From the NCBI RefSeq assembly GCF_003340555.1, contig NZ_QPLJ01000016.1, positions 36,474 to 100,473 on the forward strand: 64,000 nt of DNA, read 5' to 3'. The notes below the pieces were generated by a model that had not been told where the DNA came from, did not search any database, and saw only the letters and a program-made list of their open reading frames with translations. The position numbers and the translations under genes are program-made. Source of the stretch: Jannaschia formosa (lineage in GTDB: Bacteria > Pseudomonadota > Alphaproteobacteria > Rhodobacterales > Rhodobacteraceae). Positions 32,131 to 44,100 of this stretch are shown piece after piece. The first letter of the stretch is position 1. Every line of letters starts with the position of its first letter.

Positions 32131-35100
32131 CGCGCCGCCTTGCCCTTCGCCTTGCCGTTGCCTTGCTTGGCGCCCCAGTCGATCAGGCCCGGGGACGGCG
32201 TGGTTTCCTCCGTCTCCTCGATCACGAGGTAGTCGGCGTCGTTTGCGACCACCTCGGTCAGCGACCCGGTCCCCTGGTCGAACAGCAACTCCGCCTCGAC
32301 GGTGCGGGTACCCGCCGCGAGGCTCGGCGCCATCACCGACAGGGCGTCCGCATGATCGAAGCCCACGACATGGCCGATCTCGTGCAGCAGCACGCTGAGC
32401 AGGTCGATGCGCCCGGCCGCCGCGCCCGCGGTGGCGACGAGCCTGCCATCGGGCGCGCGCACGAATTCCTCCGCCGTGTCGGGCGTCGGGTCGACGAACC
32501 AGCCATGCCCCGCCGCATCCAGGTCGAGCGTGATCCGCGTGCCCTGCGCCACCGCCAGGGCGCCGCCGCCCAGGTCGTCGACCGACAGGTCGATCCGGCG
32601 CAGTGTGTTCTCCTGCTTCTTGCTCAGCACGCCGGCTGATTTCCAGACCGACACCGCCTCGGCCAGGACCGGCGTAGCCGCGTCGACCTGCAGCGCCGCG
32701 GCGCCGTCGCCCAGGCTCTCGGCCAGCAGGGCGTCGACCGGAGCGGCCCCCCGCAGCACGTCGCGACGGCCGCCCGGCGTGTTGCCCGGCTGCGGATCCT
32801 GCGGCTTGCCGCGCTGGTCGCCCCAATCCGGATCGCTCTGCTGAACGAGCCCGATCTCGCCCGCCGGTTCCCCGTTGCGGGACCCGTCGAGCCCCTGGTC
32901 GGCCGCCCGGGTCGGATCGGCGCCGTCGGCCGCCGACAGGTCGTAGAGATACTGCTTGAGCGCCGGCTGGATGCCCCGGCTGACCGTCCCCAGGCCGAAG
33001 GGCGAGAACGGGACCACGTAGGAGTTGAACTCCCCCGACCAGTCGATCAGCCGGTCGCCCCCGGTGTTGCCGATCAGCACGTCGCGCCCGGCGCCGCCGA
33101 AGGCCACATCCTCGTAGGAGGCGACGCCCTGCCCGAACGGCCCGTCGGGCACGTCGTTGGCCCCGCCATTGGTCGAGAGGTCGTCATCCGCGCCCAGGAG
33201 GTCGTCGCCGTAGCCGCCCCAGAGATGGTCGCGCCCGGTGCCGCCATAGATCCAGTCGTGACCGAGGTCGCCGAAGATGACGTCGTCGCCGTCGGTCGAG
33301 GCCGCTCCCTCGACGGCGGTCTCTCCGGTGGCCGGTCCGTCCGTGGCGTCGAAGTTGAGGATGAAGGCCTGGCGCTCGGCCCAGGCGGCGTCGCCCTGCT
33401 TGACGAACTGCCAGACCGGGACGCCGTCCGCGCCCATGACCTTCGCCACGTAGACCTCGGAACGCGGGTCGGTCTCGTCATAGGCCGCGAACTCGATGGA
33501 GCGGTCGCCCGCGCCGGTGCCGCGCCCCCAGCCGAGCAGGTCGCCCGCGTTGAACAGGAACAGATCGTCCGCCGCCCGCGCCGCGCCCAGGTCGAAGGGC
33601 AGGCCCTCGGCGTCGGGGTAGTAGACGGCGAGCGCCTCCGCCCCCGAAATCGCGTCGTCGCCATAGCCGCCATGCAGGAAGTCGTCGCCGAGACCACCGA
33701 AGATCACATCGTCGGCCTCGGTCAGGACGGTCCCCGTGGTCAGCACCCAGTCGCCGTTCTGCGGTGCGTCGCCCAGGTGGAACGGGGTGAGGTTGACGCT
33801 TTTCTTCAGGGCGCCCTCGGCGTGGACCTCCGAGTTGTGGAACGGCCCGTTGGCGGCGATGGTCTCGTCGACCGAGACGGCGGAGATGCCGAAGAGCGGC
33901 TCCGTCAACCCGTTCCCTGCCGTGTTGCGCGAGGTGTAGATGCGGCCGTCATCGCCGATCACCCCGTCCTGCCCGGTGCCGCCCGAGATGAAGTCGTGCC
34001 CGCGGCCGCCGATGATGTCGTCGTCGCCCGCGTCGCCCAGGAGGACGTCGCCGCCGACCTGGCCGTAGATCGCGTCGTCGCCACCCTCGCCGTGGATTTC
34101 GTCGGCCGCGCCGATGTCGTTCGTGGCCTCGGCCGACCAGTCGAGCCCGCCCTCGGTATAGTCGAGGTGATCGACCACGCGCACCACCAGCCGCTCCGCG
34201 CCCAGGATGTCGTAGGCGAACTGCTCGCGTGTGCCGTCGGCGCGGAGGATGCGCAGGATGCGGCCATTGTCGCCCACCAGCACATCGCTGTCGCGGTTGC
34301 GGTCCGCGTCGTCGCCCTCCTGCCCGCGGGCGATGTCGGTGCCCGCGCCGCCGAAGAGGAGGTCGCGCCCGTCGGCGCGCTGCGCCGGGTCGGTCAGGCC
34401 GAACAGGTCCGAGCTGCCGCCGATCACGTCGTCCTGGCCCAGGCCGCCGAACACCACGTCGGCCCCGGCATTGGCCTCGACATAGTCGTGCCCGTCCGTG
34501 CCCGCGCCGTAGAGGTCCTCGACCGAAGCCACGATCTCCAGCCGCGCGAAGCTGGCGTCCTCGGTGCTGCGCCGGGCGTCCACGTCCGCAGGCAGGTCGA
34601 TCGCGCCATCGCCCTGGACCGTGTCGTCCCCGGTCTGGCCGAAGATAATGTCGGCGCCGAGACCCCCCGCGACGTAGTCTTCGCCGGTCAGACCGCTGGC
34701 CCCGTCGTCGAGGCGCACCTCGTAACCCGCCCATTCCGGCGTCTCGTCGGGATCGGCGAACTGCGCCGACATGTCCGTCAGCGAAAGCCCGTCGTCGACG
34801 CCCGGCGTCTCGCCATAAAGCCGGTCGCCCAGCAGGGTGCGGAAGCGCGCGTCGCTCAGGTCGCCCGGCTTGCGCGCGACGAAGCCCGCGTCGCCCAGGA
34901 TCAGGTCACGGTCCTCGCGGCCCTGAACCAGCGCGGCATGGGCCAGGTTCGCCCCGTCCAGCCGGTCAGACCCGATGCCGCCGATCACGATGTCGTCGCC
35001 GAGACCGCCGCGGATGACGTCGTCGCCGCCGATGCCCGGGTCGAGCGCGTCGTTGTCCGGGTCGGCCGAATCGGGGGTCACGTCGAAGACGCGGTCCGGC

Positions 35101-38100
35101 ATCCGGATCACGCCGTCGGTGAAGTCGCCCGGCCCACCCGCGCCGAAGCGCGACGCCACGCCCGACGCGTTCAGCATCTGCATCCGGCCGCCGTCGCCGA
35201 ACAGGATATCGGTGTCGAGACCGCCCTCGACCGTGTCGTCGCCAGCTTCGCCGAAGACGATCACCGGCAGGTCGGAGGCGACGGCAGAGACGTCATCGTC
35301 GCCCGCCCCCGCGTTCACCACCAACATGGAAGGCGCCGCGTAGCCGGCCGCCGCGTCGCCCGCCAGCGCCGCCGTCACCGCGTCCGCCCCGTCGCCGAGG
35401 TCGACGATCGTCGTCATGCGCAGGTCCTCCCCCGCGCCGTTTTGCGCCGCGCGACGGAAGGTCTCGGTCATGGACAGCACGTCGTCGCCCGCGCCGGTCG
35501 TCAGGCGCACGCCCTCGGCGAAGTGGCCGTCCGCCCCTGCGCCAAAGCGGATTTCGCCCGCCGCGAGTCCAGTGATCGCAATCTCCATCCCGTCCGTCGC
35601 GGCGGCTCCGACGGTCGCGGTCTTGCCGACCGCGTTCGAGGCGTCGCTGATCCAGAGCCCGTGCCGTCCGTCGCCCGCCTGCAGGTCCAGCGCGCCGGTC
35701 ACGCCGTCCAGCGTGCCGGAGAGGTAGTCAAAGGCGAAGACCGGATCGAGGGCCGAGGGCGCCAGGTGGCGCACCGCGTCGGTCTGGTTCGGCCGCAAGC
35801 GCGCGTCGAGATCGGCCGCGGAGGAGACGAAGACATGCTCCGCCGTCGCGTCGCTGCCGCCGGGCCCCGTGTCGACGCTCGTCCGCGCCACCGTGCCCTG
35901 CACGTTGACCACGTCGTCGCCCGCGCCCATCGCGATATCGAGGACTTCGACTCCGAAATAGCCGACCCCGTCCATGCGCATCTCGACGGCGACCGAGGTC
36001 GCCGCGTCGCTCGCCGTGGCGACCAGATGGCCCACGCCCGCGCCGCCGTTTCCGCCGCGCAGCATGCCCTTGAAGGCGACCGCGTAGACGTCGCCGTCCG
36101 GGCCCGCGAATTTCGAGACGGAGATGTCCTCGGCGAAGCGGCTGCCCAGCAGCGCTTCCTTCAGGGCCGTCTCGACCCCCGCGGCGCCCGAGCCGACCGC
36201 GATGGCCTCGGTGGTCACGACCCCCGCGCCCAGGTCGAGCGCGAGCATGAAGCTGCCCGTGGTCCCGTTCACGCGCACGACCTGCACATCGTCCAGCGCG
36301 GGCGCATCGGCGCCCTCGCGGAAGGTCGAGACCAGCACCGTCGCGTCGCCGCCGATCGCCATGGCGTCGACCTCGCCCGCCTCGAAGACCGCCGCGAAGC
36401 GCCCATCGCCCAGGTCCTCGACCGAGGCGAGCCGCCCGCCGTCGATCGTCCCGATCGCGGCGGCCAGCCCGGCCGCGTCGATGTCGCGGTCGATCAGCGG
36501 CGTCGTCTCGCCGTCGAGCGCCAGGGTGAAAGCGGCCTTGGCGGTATAGCGAAGCTCCACCTCGGCGCCCGCGGCCAGGCCGGTCAGCGTGACCGCGCCC
36601 CCCGCCACGGTGGCGGAGGTCAGGACGCCGTCGACATAGGCCTCGATGGCCGTGTCCGCCGGGCTACGCACCGGAACGAAGGTCTCGTCCCCGCCCACCG
36701 CGGTGAACAGGTCGCGCCGGGCCTGATCGGGACCGGGGTCCGAAACGTCGATGATCTGGATCTCGCCGGTGCCGCGCTCGGACGTGCCGTCGCGGCGGGT
36801 ATAGACTGTGGCGCTCGCCTCGGTGGCCGCGTCCGCGACTGTTGCGTTGCCGAAGATCGGCGCGTCCAGCGTCGCGTCCACGACGGCGAGCTGGGCAAGG
36901 TCCGTTCCGGTCAGGTCGCCGCGGAAGCGGATCACGAAGGCCGGGCCCTGGTTGGCGTCATGCGCCGTCATCGCGTTGACCACGACGTTGCCGGTCCCGA
37001 TCGGAGCCAGCGCCTCCAGCGCGGCCTGGAGATCGGCCGCCGACAGGTCGTAGGCGAGCGCGCCCGTCCGCTCCGTCACGGCGGTCTCGTAGCTGACCGT
37101 GAAGGCGGATTCCGGGCGTGTCGCCGCGAAGACGAGCCGCGCGGCGCCGTTCTCGACCACGACGTCGTAGGCGTCGGCCTCCAGCGTGACGCCGTCGGCC
37201 TGCACCGTCACCCCCCCCGCCGGCACCGCACCCAGGTCGAAGCCCATCGCGTCCGGCCCGGAGAAGGCCTCGATCGCGGATACCTGCCCCGCGAACTCCA
37301 GCCCGAACGTCCCGCCCGAGGCGCGGACCACGAGGACCTGCTCCTCGTTGATGCCGCCCATGCCGAGGCCGGTCACGGTCTCGCGCGTGATCCGCGCCAC
37401 CTCGTCGGCCGTCTCGCCCCGGTCGTCGAGGTCGAGCGCATCTTCGCCCGCACCGCCATCGACCGTGAGCAGCGCGCCGATTCCGTCGAGGCGCCCGCCC
37501 GCGGTGGTGGCATCCAGCAACGGCACGTTGGAGCCGACCCAGAAGCGGTCGTCGCCCGTCTCGCCCAGGATCGTCGTCGTCCCGGCGACCGACTGCACGT
37601 CGAACACGTCGCCGCCCGCGCCGCCGCGGATGACCGTAGCGCCGCGATGCGTCGAGTCGACGTCCAAGGCGTCGGCGCCGCGGCCGAGCTGGATCTCCAT
37701 CTCCTCGAAGCCGAGATAGGTCAGCCCCCCGGCCTGCATCTTGCCGCCGATCACGGTGTCTCCGCCCATGCCGAGCCCTGTGAGCCGCGTCGCGGTCAGG
37801 ACGCCCTCGTCGTCACGGACGGAGTCGCCATTGGCCACGAAGACTGCGTCGACCTGGTCCTGCTCCACGTCGAAAAAGTTCACGCTCTTGGAGGTGATGG
37901 CGAAGGCGCGGGCCGCGATCTCCGAGGGCATGCCGTCGAAGGCGGCGTTGACCGTGATCACGGTGAAGTCGCCGACCTGCTCGGCCGCCAGGATCAGGCG
38001 GAACTGGCCCTTCAGTTCGGCGCCGCCGGCCTGGTCGCGGTCGACGATCTCCAGGGTCCGCCCCTCGAGCTCGACGAGCTCGGGCAGATCCTCGGTCCTG

Positions 38101-41100
38101 ACGGTGATGCGCGTCTCCGCCGTCTCGTCCACCACGGCGATGGCGCCGTCGGCCTCGCGGTCGTTCCGCTCCTGCGGAAGCATGACGGGCGCCGGAAGGT
38201 CACCCAGCGTCCCCTGCCCGCCCGCGCCGTCGACCAGCAGCGGCCCGCGGATGCCGGTCAGGACATGCGGGCGCTCCGGGAAGAGCTTGGTGTCGCCGCC
38301 GTCGATGACCCCGTCGTCAATGGCCGCGATCCGCACCGTCTGCGCCACGTTCCAGTTGTCCGGCGTGAAGACCAGCCGCGTCTGCGACAGGTGGACCTGA
38401 TCGGCGAAGGCCGAGACCTCGCCCCGGGTCGTCCGGCTGTGGCGCGCGTCGAGCGTGACCACGACCTCCTCGGTCGGGCGCTGGCTGAGAACGACCGTGT
38501 AGCCGTCGGTCACCGGCGCGCCCGCGAAGTCGAGCGCGGCGAAGGCGCTGCCCGCCTCGGGCGTCGCGACGTAGGTTACGGTGACCTCCCCGATGACCGG
38601 CGCCTCGAAGACCAGCAGCTGGCCGTCCATCGACCAGGCCGGGGCCGTTCCGTCGCCCTCGGCGATGGACACGCTCACGGAGCCCGCCACCGGCGCGGCG
38701 CGCAATTCGAACACGTCCTCGGCGTAGCTCAGCGCGAAACGCTCCGTCGCCGCGCCGCCGATGGCGGTGCCGAGCGTGACCACGTTGCCGGTCACGTCCG
38801 TGATCACGGCCGACTGCCCCTCGCCCGCGCCGCTCGTGACGGCAAGGCTCATGCCGACGGCGATCCCGGCCGCCGAGTCGAGCGTGACCGTCAGGCCATT
38901 CGACGAGACCGACTGGATCGAGCCGGTCGCGGCATAGGGCACCGCGCTCTCGATCACGTCGGTGGAGCCGCCGGTCTCGGTGACGACGACCGTTGGCGCG
39001 TCCTCGTCGAGGACAGTGACGTCGACCCGCGGCGTGACCGCGCCGTCGAAGCCCGCGACCGCTTCGTCATAGGTGACCGAGATGGCCCCATGCAGGTAGG
39101 CGGGATCGCCGGAGGCGTCGCGGAACAGCAGCTCGCTGCCCTCGACCTCGAACTCCGACGGATCGAGGGCAACGCCGTCGACCGTGACCGAGACGCCCTC
39201 GATCAAGGCCGCGCCATCGGCGTCGACCAGGCCGACCGCCTCCTCGAAGGTCAGCGAGATGACGTTTTCTGCGCGCATCACGGCGACCTTCGGCGCTCCG
39301 GCGATGCCGCCCTGGGCTGGCAGGCGCCCCACCGTCGAGAGGGCGCCGAGCGCCTCGGCGATGGCGTCGGCGGAGGCGTCAAAGGCCAGCGCCTCCGTCC
39401 GTTCGCCGCCGATCGAAAGGCGGAATGTCCCGCCGACCACGCCCGCGCCCAGGCGCACCGTCTGCGACAGGTCGCCCGCACCGTCGCCCAGGATCGAGAC
39501 CGGGCTGCCGACGACCGGCTTCGACGACAGCATCAGCGTCGCGGTGGCGTCGGCCTCCGCGATGGCGAAGTCGTCCGTCACCTCCGGCGTCGAGCCTGTG
39601 TCGGAGGAGCTCAGCGCATGCGTGACGAGCTGGAACTGTGTTCCTTCGACCGCGCCGTCGGTCGCGGCCGTGACCTCGACCGTGACCGCCTTGTTCCAGT
39701 TGGAGGCATCGAAGGTCAGCGTCAGGTCGCCCGCCGCATCCGTCCCGACCGTCTGGCCCTGCGCCGCGCCCGCCGCCACCGAGGTCTGTCCATCTGTCTT
39801 CAACGTGACGACCACCGGCGCGTCCGGCTGGCGGGTCAGCTTGACCGCGTAACTGTCGGTCGCGCCGACCTGCGTCGCCTCGGCCACCGTAGTGCCCGGC
39901 GCGCTGCCCGCGTCCGGGGTCTCGACCACGGCGAGACCGGCAACGTCGTCGTCCAGGATCTCGACCCCCACGACCGGCAGTTCCAGCCCGTGGAAGCCCT
40001 TCATCGCGAAGATCGTGCCCGCGTCCAGCGCCCCGCCCCAGGGACGGGTGACGGTGATCTTGCCGTTCTCGACCGAGTCGACGATGCGGGTCTGGCCCAG
40101 CTCCGACCCGGCGAGGATCGTGATCTCGGCGCCGCGCACCAGCCCGGGCACCGCCGTGTCGGCCGCGAATGAGCGTGTCGCCGTCCCGGTCAGCGTGCCC
40201 TCGAAGGTTACGAGGCTGCCGTTCGGGTCGAGCTTGCCGTCGGCGTCGAGCCGTGTGGGCAGCCCGTCATCGTCCCGCAGCGTGTAGAGTGCGCCGCCCG
40301 TCTCGGCGTCGTAGATCCCGTAGGTCCAGCCCGCCCCGGGCGCGGCGGTCCATTCGCCCGCGACCGTCAGCGTATCGCCGGTGGTCGAGACGATCTCGCG
40401 GGTCTCAGTGCTCGTGCCGTCGCTGACGCGCAGCCATTTGCCGACGAGCTGGTCGCCGACCTCGGTGTCGCCCTGCACCGCAAAATTCGCGTTCACGTCG
40501 CGCACCGTGTCGTCGACCGAACTCGACACCACGCCGCGCACGGCGTCCGTCACGGTCAGTACCGCGGTGTCGCCGGCGCCCGGGGCCAGGCCGTCGGCCC
40601 AGACGTCGGGGAGGCCCAGCGTCAACGTCCCGGCCGCCCGCGTGACCGAGGTGATCAGCCGGCTCACGCCCGCCGCGTCGCCCTCAGTGAAGGTCACGAC
40701 CGTGCCGCGCAGCTCCTCGCCCGCGTCGAGCGCCGCCGTCAGCTCGGCCGAGGGCGTCAGGGTCAGCGACGTGCCGCCCGCGGTGGCGGAGGCCGAGACG
40801 GCCTCCTCATAGGTCTCGGCCGCGGTCACCGCATGGGTGACGTTCGCGGCGTGCAGCCCCTCGGCCCCGCCGTCCCCGGCGGCTGTCAGCCAGACGGTCT
40901 GCGCCCGCTCCCAGTCGTCCGGCGTGAAGGTCAGGGTCGTGCCCGCCCCCGCCGTTCCGGTCAGCAGCGCCGTCGGATCGGCGTCGACGAGGATCGTCGC
41001 GCGGTCGCGCGCCGCGTCCTCGGGCGTGCCGAGATCGGCGGTCACCGCGATGGTCACGTCGCGTGTCGGCCGCCGGGTCAGAACGACGGCATAGCTTTCG

Positions 41101-44100
41101 AGCCCCGCAACGAGCCCGGCGAGGGATTCGTCGACCTGAGTGGTCCCGTCGGTCTGGGTGATCCGCACCGCCGCCTCGTCGTCGTCGGCCACGTTGGCAG
41201 AGATCCCCACAGGGGGGATCGCCTGCGCGTAGTTCGTGTCCACGGTCTCGATCCCATGGGAGATCAGGCCGGAATGGCCCAGCAGGTCGTTGGACACGAC
41301 CGGCGGCGTGTCACCCGACACGAAGACGGAATCCGAGCCCAGACCGCCCAAGATCCGGGTCCACAGCTCCGGATCGGTGGACTGGACGTAGAAGCGGTCA
41401 TCGCCTTCGCCGCCATCAACCTCCAGCGTCTCGACGCCGACGAAGCTGACGTTGAGGCCGCCGCCGAACACGCCCTCGTCGGTGATGACGAAGTCGTCCC
41501 CGAACTCGGTGCCGATCACGATGACCGTGTCGAGCCCGTCGCCCCCGTTGATCGCCACCGGCGCGTTGACCGCGTATTGCACAAGGTCGGCGCCACCGTC
41601 GCCCGAGATGTCAGTCCGCTCGCGCAGGTCGTCCTGCGAGCCCTCCAGCGCAAAGGCGCGCACCGTGAAGCTGTCGTCGCCGTCGCCGCCGTTGAGCGAG
41701 AGGACCGCGAGGTTGCGGAAGACGGTGAAGTCGTCCTCCCCCGCGCCGCCATAGGCGGTCAGCACCTCACTGATGCCGTTGGACAGGTAGCCGCGCGTGG
41801 TCAGCGTGGTCTCCAGCGTGTCCAGCGGGTCGAGCCCGGTGAAGCCGTCGCCCGCAACCCGCTCGCTCTCGAACATCTGGCCGAACTGGAAGCGGTCGTT
41901 GCCCGCCCCGCCGGACAGCGTCGTCCGTGCCGCGTTGTCGTCGACGGCGAAGGCGTCGTCGCCCCAGCCCGCCGAGACGGACAGGCCGCCGCCGATGGAG
42001 GCGTCGTAGTCGACCCGCTCGAAATCGTCGCCGTTCTCGCCCAGCAGCGCGACCATCCCGCGCCCGAGCGCGCCGGCCCCCTTGCGCATGAGGAAGGTGT
42101 CGTCGCCGGGCGTGCCGTTGACCGTCAGCGTGTTGAGCTCGGTCAGGTTGTCGCGCACGTCGATCCGCGAGGAGCCCTCGCCCGCCAGGTTGACGGTATA
42201 GGCGTCGTCCTCGGTCCCGCCGGACAAGGTCAGCGCGCCGAGGATCTGGTTGGCAGGGCTCGGCTCCGCCAGGCGCGGGTTGACGGTCATATCGTCAGTC
42301 CCGGCGCCGCCCTTCACCTCGGTCACGCCCGAGACGATCTCGATCTCGGCGGTGTCCGCGCCCGCGCCCAAGTCGAGCGTGGTGGTCGCGCCATGGGTGC
42401 CGTCGACGACCATGGTGTCGTCACCCGACCCCATCTCGACCGTCAGCCGGTCGATGCCGGCATAGTCGATGCCGGTCGCCGGCAGCCCCATCCCCTCGAC
42501 CCGCGCCGGGGTCAGAGTCGCGGCGCTGTCCGCCGTCTCGGCGGAGTCGTCGACCGTCAGCCGGTCGATGATCGTCGCAGCCGCGCGCAGCCCCAGCAGC
42601 GGCGCGGCCCGCGCGCCGAGCCCCCCGGTGAAGGTCACGTCATAGGCATAGCCCTGCAGCTCGCCCGCCTCCGAGCGAACCTCGGCCCGCGAGACGGCCA
42701 GGTCGCCCGCGGCGATCTTGCCACCGCGGATCAGCTTGCCGACCAGCACGTCCTCCAGCGCCGTCAGCAGCTCGTCCGCCGTCGCGCCGTATTCGACCGC
42801 GGCGGTGGACGTTCCCTCGAACTCCACCACGAAGCCGGTGCCGGACGGCAGGGTTCCGTTCTCCAGCTCGCCGAGGACGGTGACGCGCTGCACCGCGTCC
42901 GCCGCGCCCGAGGGCGTGACCGTCTTGCCGGAAGTCAGGTCCGCCAGCGACAGGCCGTTGGAGCCCGCCGAGACATGCGCCACCGACAGCGCCAGGTCGC
43001 CCCCCGCGATCAGGATCGGTCCGTTGATGCCTTCGAGGCGGCCGTCGCCCACCGTCGCCTCGTCCGCGCCGTGGCCCAGCACGGCTTCCAGCGCGCCGAG
43101 GGTGGCATCGACCTGCAGCAGGTCGTCGCCGCCATGCAGCGCGATCGTGGTCAGGTCCTTGTGCGTCCCGTCCACCGTCAGGTCGTCGGCCCCTTCGGAG
43201 CCCGCCAGATGCAGCTCCGTCAGGTTGGCGTAGGCGACCTGCCCCGCTGCCACGTCGGTCACGAAGCTCGCGCCGGTCAGCGTCATTGTCCCGCCCGCCG
43301 CGCTGGCCGCGTCGGAGAGGTTGAGCACGTCGATCGTCTCGAGCAGGGCCGTGTCGAAGGCCAGCGGCTCGACGTCGGTGCCGAACCACGTGCCGCCGAA
43401 CTGCACGGTGAAGGCCTTGCCGGAGGTCGTGTTCGGCTCGACCAGGATGTCCGCGGCGTCGAGCCCGGGATAGAGCACGGGCGCGAGCGCGCGCAATTCC
43501 GCCTGCAGCTCCGCGGCGATGTCGGCTTGCGTGGCGGGCGCGTCGATGGAGATCGCCTCCGACCATTCGGTCGTCCCGTCCTTGACGAGCCCGATCCGGA
43601 AGCTGCCCAGCGAGCCATCGATGGAGAAGACCTGGATCTCCTGCGTGGGCACGAGGTCGAAGCCCTTTGCGACCTCCTCTGCGGTGGCGAGCCCGGCCTC
43701 GGGCTCGACGACGGACAGCGTCAGCGGCGGGATGTCCACGCCGCCATAGCTGACCGGGTTGGCCGGATCGGCGGGGGACGACTCCTGCACTTCGCGGAAA
43801 GTCACCTCGAACAGGGCCGGATCGGTGTCGGAGGCTTCGACGGCGACGTCCGTGACGGTCACGTCGGTGACCACGGTGTCGATGGTGATCTGCGCCGTCA
43901 GGCCCAGCAGCGCGGCTTCCAGCGCGGCCTCGGTGGCGGTGGTGTCGAGCAGGTTGACCTCGGCCGTCCGCGTGTTCCCGCCCAGCGTCAGCGACACCTC
44001 GGTGGTGCCCGTCGCGTTCAGCGGCAGGTCGGTCAGCGCGAAGCTCTGGATCTCGGACTCGGGCGCCGGGTCGCCGCCCTCGCTCGCCGTGCGCAGCACG

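Noticed and set aside
32131-32826. Upstream extension of the GAF-HlyD frame to 32826
   Set aside because: This part is glycine/arginine-rich read-through of the giant gene's C-terminal codons. The ATG at 32130 overlaps the giant stop by ATGA.
33030-35290. CRISPR-like repeat array in the C-terminal region of the giant gene
   Set aside because: The repeated DNA comes from coding GGxGxD repeats, with variable spacing and diverged codons, so it is not a CRISPR array.
33225-40172. Plus-strand open frame of 2,315 codons opposite the giant gene
   Set aside because: Its composition is rich in R, V, D and H with no domain pattern, and it mirrors the giant gene's codon bias. GC-rich codons leave few stops on the opposite strand. 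The minus-strand frame carries RTX repeats and a protease motif.
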